DNA from: Malania oleifera
Lineage: Eukaryota; Streptophyta; Magnoliopsida; Santalales; Ximeniaceae
Assembly: GCF_029873635.1 (NCBI RefSeq)
Contig: NC_080417.1
Coordinates: forward strand, 28,735,682-28,799,681
DNA length: 64,000 bases
Direction of reading: 5' to 3'
The position numbers and the translations under genes were made by a program. A model generated the notes under the pieces. That model ran no database searches. It was not told where the DNA came from and saw only the letters and a list, made by a program, of their open reading frames with translations. Positions within the stretch are counted from its first letter, which is position 1, and every line of letters starts with the position of its first letter. This document shows, piece after piece, positions 10,608-22,100 of this stretch.

Positions 10608-13132
10608 GTGGGTCCCTGCTCTTACGAAAAGCTCGTATTTCACAATTCTAGTTACGTTTACTTAATTACATTGTAATCGAATTTATTGTTCTTGGACCAA
10701 TGCTTGCGCCTTTCTTTCCGTTATCTTGTTTCAATCATGAACATTTGGTTTTCTATACAAATAAACCCCTTAGAGGTTTAAGGTGGTTTATAGGGCTCTT
10801 CGGGTGCAGGTCTCTTGCATCCTGGATATTACTGTGCTGTTCATGAATTTATTCCCCCCCCCCCCCCCACCTCCTTTTTTTTTGTCTCTTTGTTTGACAT
10901 TACATTGTTTTGTTTTCAGTCTCAAACTCTTGGTTCTTTTTAACGATAAACCCCATGGGTTCTTCGAGTGCCAGGTTTCCGGTGTGCTGCATATAGTTTT
11001 TAGTTCATTATATCTTCACATTTTTTGCTTTTTGGGTTTTTTGTAATTTATTCACCACTGCGCAGGTAGACAAGCATTGAGTGATCTCTAATGCTTCCAT
11101 CTATGTTCTTGAAGAACATTATTAGGTCCGATGACAGTTAGATTTGTACGAGAACCAAGCCAATGGATGTTAGCATCTTGGGTTTTGCTTCACGTCATTT
11201 AGGAGCTATTGTATATCATACCAATATAAGAAGCAGGGAGTGAAGGGAAAAAGGCAGGGGAAGAATTGTGCAGATTCCTGAGTGTTCTACAAAAGTGACT
11301 TGTCTTGTGCTTCTGTTTGAAATGAAATTAACCCTGCTTTTGAGAGTATGGATTTGGGGTATTAGATTTTGATTTGTGTGGGTTTAGACAAAACATACTA
11401 TAAAATTATCTTGACCTTATGTTTGGATAGGTCTTGGATTTGGAGGATTAGGATAAGATGTAACATAAAATTTTGTTGAAATTTATCAAAATCCACCTAA
11501 ATCAAATCCAAGGTCCGAAATCCATGCTCCCAAAGGTAGTATGAGTTTTTTCCAAATTCACATAAATCCAAATCTAAGGTTTAAAATCCATGCTCTCAAA
11601 TCCAAATACTACCTTAGTTGCAAGACTTAATGTGTGTAGGAGTCACACTGTTAGCTTAATGAGATTTATTGTTTAAATCCAATCTACAAAAGATGATGCA
11701 TTTGAGGAAATGACACACTTTAACCAGGATTGTTCCCTAGCTTCATAGTTTGCTCCCAAATACCATAAGGACCTCTAGGAGTTCTCATTTGTTTCCTGGG
11801 CAGTGAGTTGATGATTTCATCACCTAAGAGCTTCAGTTCAATGCTTCTCTCCTTATCCTTGCAATCTAGAAATGCAGTGTAATTTGTGTAACATTTTACT
11901 TTATTGGGAATGTGACTCATATTCAGAGCGGATCACATATGTTGGAGAAAGTTATGTGACGCGAGGGACAAAGGGACAAAAGTAAGGTGTTTTCTTCTGC
12001 TCCAAATTGTCGAGGAGTTCTCATTTGTTTCCTGGGCAGTGAGTTGATGATTTCATCACCTAAGAGCTTCAGTTCAATGCTTCTCTCCTTATCCTTGCAA
12101 TCTAGAAATGCAGTGTAATTTGTGTAACATTTTACTTTATTGGGAATGTGACTCATATTCAGAGCGGATCACATATGTTGGAGAAAGTTATGTGACGCGA
12201 GGGACAAAGGGACAAAAGTAAGGTGTTTTCTTCTGCGCCAAATTGTCGACGGTTTGGTCAAATCGTCGACAGTTTCCGTCAACACAGATTACATAATTTG
12301 AATTTGGGGGCTTGTACATTAGGCTTATATGGAGGATTTTCCTCCGGGGGATAATATCGATGTAGTTTAGGTTTACTAGAACTCTTCTGTAGGCATTAGA
12401 TGATTATATAGACAATATTTGTAATCCAAAAGTGTGAACTTTGACATTGATCATAGTGGAAACCCAAGTGCTCCTCTAGTGGACGTAGGCTATTGCCAAA
12501 CCACGTAAACCTTGTGCATTCTAGTTGTGTTTTTTATTCTTCTTATTATTGTTTGTTTGCTTCTTGAGTATAATTCATCATTGAGTGATTGCATTAGTCG
12601 TTGTTGATTGTCTCGTGTTTGATTGTGTGCTTCCGCTACGCGTGTTCAAGTTGGGAGAAACACGAATAAGTTGTATCAAAGCTATTGGTTCTTCAATGGT
12701 TGCGGTCTCCTTGATGAAGCTCAATGTGAACAAGTTCGATGGAATGGGTAATTTTGGGCTTTGGCAACAAAGAGTGAAAGACTTGTTGGTGCAGCAAGGG
12801 ATGGTGAAGGCGTCATACGGAAAGAAGCCAGACGACATGAACATCGCAAGTTGGAAGGATCTTGAAGCAAAGGTGCTTTTCACGATTAGGTTATGTCTGG
12901 CCGAAGAGGTGTTGTATCACGTCATTAGGGGTGTACAAAAGTTACCGAAAAATCGAAAACCGAATTGAAATCTGATCGAAAACATAAACGGTTTGGTTTT
13001 TCAGTTTTCAGTTTCGGTTTCGGTTTTTGAAAATCAAAATGTTCGGTTTTGGTTTCGTTTTCGATTTTATATTGAAACTGAATCGAAAAAATTGAAAAAC
13101 CAATTTATATAAAAATATATATAATATGACTA

Positions 13133-13167
<35 letters not shown>

Positions 13168-16100
13168 AGATTACGGATTTAGGGTTTTCACTTTCACTCC
13201 GCCGTCCAATTCCTCATTTCTCTTCTTCTCTCTGTCCTTGACTCCTTGTGCCGTGCGTCTGGCCTCGTCTGAGTCGTCTCTCACTCTCACTCTCTTATTT
13301 GCGATTCCCCCACCTCCCTTGCTACTGCTACGCTGCTAGCTTGCTTGCCAGCACTTGGCGACCAGCACCACTACACCAGTAGCCACGCAGCCATGCTGAA
13401 TCTCCCTCTTGGCACTCTCCGCTATCGTCGTCTCTCACTCTCACTTTCTCAGTCTCTCGTCTGCGATTACCCCCTCCCCCTACTAGAATGCTAGCCAAGT
13501 AGCCAGTCCCAGTAGCCACGCAGCATGTTGAATTTACCTCTCTGTTTCTCTGTCTATCGTTGTTTGAATCATCTCTCACTTTTGCCTCTCGAAACTAATC
13601 TTAGGCTTAGCTGGGTCTCAGTTAAAAATCAAAAAATCATAATCGAACTGGCAAATTTTTGGTTTTTAGTGGAAGAACAACTTCGGTTCGGTTTCAGTTT
13701 GAAAATTTCAAAATCGACATTTTCGGTTTTGGCCAAAACTGAACCGCACCCAACCGTGTACACCCCTACATGCATGGATGAGGACTTGTCAGTGGCGGTT
13801 TGGCTGAAATTGGAGCGTTGATACATGTCCAAGTCGATTTTGAACAAGTTGTATCTTAAGCAAAAACTTTATTGGCTTAAGATGGCAAAGAGTTCGGACT
13901 TGACTCAGAACATCAGTACATTTAATCAGATCATTAGTGATCTGGGGTGAGTTGATATGAAGTTCGAGGAGGAGGACAAAACGTTGATGCTGCTAAATTC
14001 CCTACCTATGTCGCCTACATACGAGAATCTGGTTACGACACTGATTTGGGAGAAAGAACCCTAGAGTTTGAGGACAGTACGAGTGCATTATTGGGGTTTC
14101 ATCAAAGGAAGAAGGCCAGCGATGAGGGTTCACATGGTGAAGGGCTCGTGGTGAAGGGTAATCAAGATCGTGGGAGAGGCAAATCCTAGAGTGAACCGAG
14201 TGGTAATAAAAGTCAGTCCAGGAGGAAGAAGGATGTTCTCTGTTTTAAGTGCGGGAAACTAGGACACATAAAATTGGAATGTCCGGAGTGGGAGAAGGGA
14301 AAGGCAAAAGCTCAAGGGGGTTCGTCAAAATCCTTGAATGTAGTTCAAGAAGGGGACTCGAGGAGCAGTGATGGTGAAATGCTTACTGTATCATCAGGTT
14401 CAGAACGCCTGTTGGGTTCTTGGATCCTAGACTCGGGATGTTCTTTTCACATGACGCCCAACAAAGCCTGGTTCACCACTAACAGATTGGTGAGTCCTGA
14501 TTCCGTTTTGATGGGAAATGATACGGTTTGCAAAGTTATTGAAATGTGGGATGTCAGGATCAAGATTTGTGGTGTGGTAAGGACGCTGTGTGGGGTAAGG
14601 CATGTACTCGATCTACGAAAGAACATGATATCATTGGGTGCTTTGGATTGTAACGGGTATAGTTACTAGTCCAAAGGCGGGACGATGATGGTGCGTGATG
14701 GCATATTGACGGTGATGAAGGGATAAAGGATAGGGGGGAATCTTTATGCACTGCAAGGTAATACAGTTGTAGGTGGAGCTACAATTGAGAGTTCAGAGTC
14801 AGAAAATACCATTTTGTGTAATGTAATCACACTCAAAATGGTGGGTATTCTTAACTATGTTGGTATGGATGTTTGGGGACCGATGAGGGTAGCATCACGG
14901 GTTGGACATGGGTATTTCGTGAGGCTATCATGAAAGGTTTGGGGGTATCTCATGCGGCACAAGTTGGATATGTTTACCAGGTGTAACTTGTGGCTAAGGT
15001 GGAGTACTAGACTGGGAGAGAGTTCCTCAGGTTAGATATTGTTGCTGAGTACGCTGGTGTTCAAGGAGTTTTGTGAGCAGTGCATGGTCTATCCAGGGCT
15101 TGCAAGGGACTTCTTGGTAAAGTCAGCAAGTATGGCGTGTTTCTCGATTAATCGATTGTTGAAGGTATCACTAGATAAGAGAGTTGCAGGAGAGGCTTGG
15201 ACTAGTTATGCAGTAGACTTTGGAGGCCCAGTGATGAGTCCCTAAAATACATGTTTTTAGACTCTTATTTACCTTTGTTTATCCTCATTTTATTATGTAT
15301 TTACCCAGAGTTATCATTGTTCAGAGTTATGCAAGGTTTGTTTGTCTTTTTAGGAAAAACAGGTTAAAACCATGGAGTTAGGCATTACAAGAAGCCAAGG
15401 AGGATTTGGAGGATTCAAAGCTCGAATTTGAATGTTCAGCCAAACTCCAGAGATTGTTGGAATTGGTGTGATCCCAAGAGGAGGGGGGGGGGGTGAATTG
15501 GGTTTTAAAACTATTTCGCTAAATTAAACATTTACGCCGATTCACCACATATCATATCCCATTCAATACAATAACGTGTATGAAAAATGATTAATCTATA
15601 AGTGTAAATATACACGTGCAACATATTTTATTTAAATAAATGTGCGCATGCAAATAATTATAATCATAAATGAACAAGCATACACATACTAAATTTAAAG
15701 GGCATAAATTAAATGAGATAAGGAGAGAGTGACACGCGATATTTGTTATCGAGGTTCGGCCAAACCAATCTACGTCCCCGCTTTGGGCATACCTCCTAAG
15801 GATTCCACTGAACCTGCTCACTTAAACGGGCAGAGCAGAAGCCGTTACAACCTCTCTTTATGGGGCAAGGTAAACCCCAGCTCAATTACAAGGCTGAGCT
15901 CAACTTGTCTCACTTACAGGGTTGTGACTCCCCAGTTCAAATTATGGGCTGAACCCAACTGGTCTTACTTACGAGGCTAAGACTCCCCAATTCAACTAAT
16001 GGGATGAACCCAACCGGTACAATAGAACATTTTTGTACATAATAATGCTTTTGAAAATATAAGCAAAGATGTACATATTAAGGTCAAATACATACTCTAA

Positions 16101-19100
16101 TATGATATGCATTATGCTCAGTAGAGTAAGGGTGCTATCAAATAATTTTGTACAAATAAAATGTATATGCAAAATGAGTATTATTGTTCTCCTATAAATA
16201 TTTTTGCAAATAAAGAATATTTGGATTATCTAGGAATTTAAGCTCAAGAAAATATTTGTGCTGTAAATAATTTTCTCCCCAAAACTATTTATGAAAGAAA
16301 TAGCCGGGAGAAAATCTAAGCAATACTCTCAAAAATGTTTTTCAAAGATTAAGTGCCTAGTGAGAGTATATGCAAATAAAATGCTCTAAATAAAATACTC
16401 TCATCAAAAATGATTTTGAAATAAATGCATGAAAGAGAGTTGGAGAGATTCGTATAAAATATTTCTCCTCAAAAGAATGATTTTGACAATAAAAATGGTT
16501 TGGTGGAACTTTGATTAACAAAGGATTAGGGAGAAATTTGGAGTTAATCAAAATTGCTAATATGAGTTATGGAGAGGGTATTTATAGATTTTTCAAAAAT
16601 TATGACCGTTGGGGACACGCTTAGTATTTTGGAAAAGTTTAATTAAAAAATTAAAGACATTTTAGCTCTTAAAAAAATTTCAACTCGAGAGGTTCGGTTG
16701 ACCATATTAAAGGTTCGGTCGACCATATCATTGAGTTTGGTTGATTGTGGATAATTTGAACTGCAAGTTCGGTCGACCATATGAGCGCGATTTTGAGCCC
16801 TTCGTAGGTTCGGTCGACCAAGGCAAGGTTCGGTTGACCATTCCTCTGGGTTCGGTCGATCGTGGCAAAAATGAACTACAAGGTTCGGTTGACCAAGTAG
16901 TTGGGTGTTAGACACGTGTTGGTTCGGTCGACTGAGAAAGATACGTTCAAAACAAAACAGTCGACCGAGCGAAGTCAAAATGTTGACTGCCAAATGGTTC
17001 AGTCGACCGTGGCATTTACACTACCAAGGGTCCGGTCGATCGAGACAGTCAAATGTTTGACTCAAGGTAGGTTCGGTCGACCAAGCTAGTTTGTACTAAA
17101 TGGTTTGGTTGACTGAGGCTTTTGAATTAAGCCTAAAAACCCAATGTCGGTCGACCGAAGTCTTTGTAAGTCCTAATTTGACCCTAAAGCTATATGAAAA
17201 CCTTTGTAAAATTTTATCTTTTTATAAAAAAAGGTTTTATATGAAATTTAGGTGCCCTAAGGTTAGTCTACAGTCAATCTGAGTATTCAAACCATATCAT
17301 TAAGATGCATGCATTATTACAGACCAAAGATAAGAATTAAATGCAATACAATTCAAAACATGTCTTCTTCTTTTTGCTCTTCTTTTCATGGAATACGCCA
17401 GTATGATGTGAGTTAAGTCTTTTGGCTTCCATTTCCCTTTTGCCTTATGTGTGTGTTGAATAGAAAACCTATTCAATCACTTAAAAACACACATAAGTAA
17501 CATGTGCTTTGTCAGCATCAAAATAGGGATTGGACTCAAAAAGCCAACAAAGATGATGCTTGACGATGTGGCGCGACTAGCAAACCACAAAGGCGACTTA
17601 GTCTTCCACTTCAAACTCCAAGGTTCAGACTAAGATCAGAATGCTGCAAAGTTCGACCAAATGCGCGACCAAATGACACCTTGGAGCGATCACGTCGAGA
17701 TATTGAGACAGAACTGAAATTCAGAAATCCTGAGAGTCTCGACGAAGTCTTCGACCAAGAGACCTTCTGGGGCGACTATGTCGAGATACTAAGATTTCTT
17801 GAGGATTAAGCTACTGCAACTCTCGACCATCAAGACTCTAAGGCGCGTCGAACTCGAAGACATTGAAGATTCGTATCCTTGACTTCCCGCAAGATCCAAC
17901 TAGGGCGCTCACAAGAATGCCAGAGGAGCGACTTGGTCGACAGCGACGATCTGTTGCGCGAGATTCGTTGCAAACTTTCCTAACTTGTAAAACAACCCTT
18001 GTAAACCTTAGAGCCTATAAGTATTCGGTATGAACACAAGCTCTGGGTTCCTCTTTGGCCTCTCTTAGGTTAGCAATAGATTTAGGAAGTCATTGAGAGC
18101 CAAGTGTGTATGGAGTGTTTGAAAACCCGTGACAACCGGCGGCGTTCATACAATAACTGTGTATATTGAATGATCTCCTCTCGTAATTCTAGCGTTAGTG
18201 ATAGACGTTTTAAACGATAAAGGTATGATCTTTTTACTCATGCTTTTATTTATTGCTTTCAATTTACTGCTTTCCATTTACTTGCTGTGTGTTTGATGAA
18301 AGATTGCTAATAAGGATAAGCATTACTACGTATTAGTCAAAGGGAAATAGTCGGCTATGGAACCGTGAAGGTGTTCATTATTGTTGAGACAGGGTATACT
18401 CCGGTTCCCGACCATACTTTGGACGGTTGGTGCACCTTTGCTACCCTGTGCTCTCGATCGTCCCTCTCCTGCTTTGGTCCGCTCGGGGTAGTACTTCTAT
18501 GGAAGTCTGGATGAGCATAGTTAGAAACATGGCGTCCAATGTTTGATTCGGACCACAATATTACTTTGTAGGAGTAGGGTAACTTAGAAATTTTCTTGCT
18601 TTCTAGTAGTTTAGATTTATTTGCTTTCAGTTACATGCTTTCCAGTAGTTGTTAGATAATCACCATTGCAAAATACCATCTTTCACTTCTTTTTCATAAC
18701 AAGGCTTTAGTAAACTAAATTGGAAGTGGTTTAATAACTGCGCTTTAAGTCTCTGTGGATCGATACTCGACTTATCCACTTTCTACTGAACTTGGGATAG
18801 TTAGGTTTTATAAATATTATTTTTGGTAGTTAAGGACCCAAGCCTTAGCGGGCGTACCATCCATCTATGCATGTATCTAGTGAAGTGAGATCTAGGCTTG
18901 GTGTGATGTCCGGACAGTGCATCTTTCTGGTACGTAAGAAAGATGAGTTCAAGCTGGGTGATCGAATGGAAAACAGGGTGGCGATTGGTGGAGACATGGT
19001 TTTAGGTATTAAAACCATGGACAGTGTACTCAGGTAGATGGAAAGAAACTGGTGCCAAAAAGTTGCAGTAGCAACATTGAGCATGTTGTGTAGGTGGAGT

Positions 19101-22100
19101 TGGAGACTCAGGGCAGGAGTGCAGGGAGTTCTAACTCTAGAGACTTGCAGTATCACAGGATAAACTAGAGCATAAAGAGATTGTAATGCGGGTGTAGTTT
19201 CAGACTCAGGGCAGAGATGACCTTGGTCATGACGCAGGGAGTTTGAGTTTGGGAGACCAGCTAGATCACAATGGGCTCAGAGGCACTATCAGGCCACCAC
19301 CTAGGTGTGATCTGATGTCTTATGCAATCATTGCTACCAGGAAGGATCCTACTACCTTTCAGAAGGCAGTGCATAGCCAGGAGAAGGGTAGGTGGATAGG
19401 TGCCACGGTGGAGGAGATGGAGGTATTGTATAAAAATCCATGGGGGTTGGTGGTGCTCCTAGAGGGAGAGAGGGAGATAGGCTGCAATGGGGCTAGTATT
19501 CTGTTGTTTTATGTGAGTGACATGCCGATTGCTGGAAAGGTTCCAACTGAGGTAAATCAATCGAGGACTCTGTTGAGAAAGGAAGTTGACATGAAAGTGT
19601 TGGGTGCTTCCAAGAGTGTTCTTGGGTTAGAGATTTGCTAGAGTAAAGCTACAGGGAGATTGGGATTATCTCAGGGTGACTTTGTGTAGTGACCCGAAGA
19701 ACAATAGCATTTTAAGTATTAAAGAGGGAGAGAAAATAGAAACAGAAACAGAAGGAGGCCGCGTTCGTCGACGACATTGCATTTTGGAGATAATATTAAA
19801 TAATCATAAATTCAGGAAATTGCCCAGCTTCGTCGACGAACACAGGGTCTCGTCGACGAAGGTCTTCAGAATTTCGTCGACGAACACAGGGCTTCGTCGA
19901 CGAGAAATTATAGAGAGACGATTCGGGCTGCTCTGAATTTCGTCAATGAACATAGGGCCTCGTCGATGAATTTTGTGAAGGGCTCGTCGACGAGACACGT
20001 CACCTCGTCGACGAACCTGGCCCTATAAATAGTGGAAACTCAGGATTTTATCACATTTCTCTCGCCGCTCTCTCTCTTCTCTCTCTTCTATGACTCTCCC
20101 TTCTCTCTTCATTTCCAGCCCCCACCAGTCGTCGGATCGATGATCCGAAGCTACCACGACGCTTTTGGCGGAGTTCTCTATGCATCTACCGAAGCAGATC
20201 GTCGGGAAATCGGAGTTGCAAAAATCATCCCAAATTCAGGGTAAGACCTTTTAGTCTTCTTTTGGCCTTGTGGTAGTTATAGGAAATGATACAGGCAGAA
20301 AAATACTGATGTTTAGTTCTGACAAATATTGGTTTCAGGATATTTTGTAGGAGGCCCTGCGGGTATTGGGTTAGAGTACAGTAGGAGTTTTTCAGAGATA
20401 AGGTAAGAGATATATGTTATGCTAGGAAATTTCTAAATATTATGCAGTGTATTTATGTATGAAAATTATGTACTCAAGTATGGTGTGGCTTGAGAATATG
20501 TATGTAGTATGGGAGTATGTTTTATGAATTGTAGTTTCATGATTTTATGTATTTCAGTGCTATGATTATGTGAATTACAGTATCATGATTTTACGGATTT
20601 TAACACCATGATTATACGAATTACGGATATAGTATTATGATTACGTAGTTTCAGTATTATGATTTACAGAGTTCAAAGCGTGCCATGTTTTCTATTACCA
20701 TAACATTCAAAGTATACAGGCAGAGCATTTATAGAATATATAGACAGTTATACAGAGATAGCATCGAGATGCTACAGTTATCGTATGTACAAAACAGAAG
20801 GATAGCGTTATGGTAATTTTGAAAACATGATGAAAACAGTGAAAGAGTATATATATGAATATGTATATAGTATAAGACCCTGTTGGACCATACAGTTTAC
20901 AAAGTACGGTACCGTAGCTGTATACAGTTTACAGTTTACAGAGTGCAACTGCCTATTCAGATAATAGGCTGTAGGTCGATCGTATAGTGCCCTTGAGGTG
21001 GACAGGCTCCCCATCAGATATGGGTAGCGGTGGGCAGATCGACTGAGGGAGTATAGTGATTTACCTGGTCGGCCAGCCAGTGTAGATCCTGCCTATGGGC
21101 CGCACAACCTTGTCATGAGGGGTTAAATCATAACATACAAATATCCACAGGGGAAAGTTTACAGTTATTAGTATTTATATTATGATTTATAGAGACCAGG
21201 GAGTTACTTATGTATGTTAGAAGTATTTTGAATGGTAACTTAAATACAAATGTGTTAAATGACATGAAAATGGTAATGAATATTATGATTTGTACTGTAT
21301 TTATAGATCCAGATATACATGATTATATGGAAACGGATTTTTATGATATGATGACTCATTTGCCACACATTAGTAATAGCATATATTGTCTTACTGAGCG
21401 TTGGCTCATCCCAATGTTGAAACCTTTTTCAGGTGATCCAGGTAGGCGAGCAGATCAAGCTCGCAGGTAAAGGGGCGTCTGTGGTGCCCTGACAGCAAAG
21501 TGAGGATAGTGGAGGGTTTTTGTATTTGCCCTAGCTAGCTAAGGGCAATTTTGGGGATTTAGTATCACATGTATATATTCTTTTGAGAAAAATGATAGCA
21601 CTCTGGTATTGTATAGTATGGTATATCATTATGTATGGAAATGTTTATTTGTATTATGCTTCTCGCTGCTTAGGATAATGTTATGGTATCAGAGTATGAT
21701 AATTATTACAGTGGAAAAAAAAATCAATTTAATAAGCAGGTTTTTACACTTTGTAGTTGCAGGGAGATTGGTGCTATTTCAAGGCGGCTATATGGACAAA
21801 ACTACTTAGAGATTGTGGCTATCTCAGGGTAGTTTTGGGGATCAGGTGTTGGTGAGGTTTAGCATGGTTAATGTTAAATCGGTCATCAGTACACCATTGG
21901 CTAATTTAAGTAAATAATCTACCGCTTAGTACTTGAAGACGAATGATGATTTTCAGGTCGTGTCAAAGGTTTCCTATGCCAGTACTGTTGGGTACATCGA
22001 CAAACAATAGAGGGTTTTGTCAGTTGTGAGGCTCGCAGATGGAGAAGACTACACAAGGGTCTTGGATGACAAGAGGCTTGCAACGGGGTACATTGTGGGA

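Larger units (their letters stand above)
15232..18840 (+). mobile_element. Solo-LTR-like insert in Copia-A, itself interrupted at 15465-17549
   Basis: The Copia integrase frame stops at TGATGAGTCCC (15232) and resumes after TTAAGGACCCA (18840) with the next pol segment. Without the nested LTR the insert is about 1.5 kb and non-coding. It has a motif cluster at 17600-17965, a TATA-like TATAAGTA (18016-18023) and a TGGATCGATACTCG segment near 18757, a pattern that fits a solo LTR. Flanks CCCAG and CCCAAG suggest a target duplication, but the exact right edge (18836 or 18840) is unsettled. Confidence 0.6.

Noticed and set aside
10853..10870. Homopolymer C run in intron 1 as a functional element
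   Set aside because: A simple homopolymer followed by a T run. It is more likely slippage or assembly noise than a site.
11720..12156. Two nearly identical minus-strand frames of 66 and 77 codons
   Set aside because: The shared part lies in the tandem duplication of intron plus LTR sequence. There is no similarity to a known protein and no start context.
12578..12883. Minus-strand 101-codon frame
   Set aside because: It is antisense to the Copia-A LTR end and gag, which explains the region fully.
13328..13847. Frames of 72-98 codons within the hAT-like MITE
   Set aside because: Low-complexity pyrimidine-rich core and GGTT-rich arms. No domain is recognisable and the frames on both strands are equally open.
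16680..17165. Regularly spaced short repeats resembling a CRISPR array
   Set aside because: This is plant nuclear DNA. The units are 10-13 bp, degenerate and variably spaced inside an LTR with a TATA box, and no cas-type gene is present.
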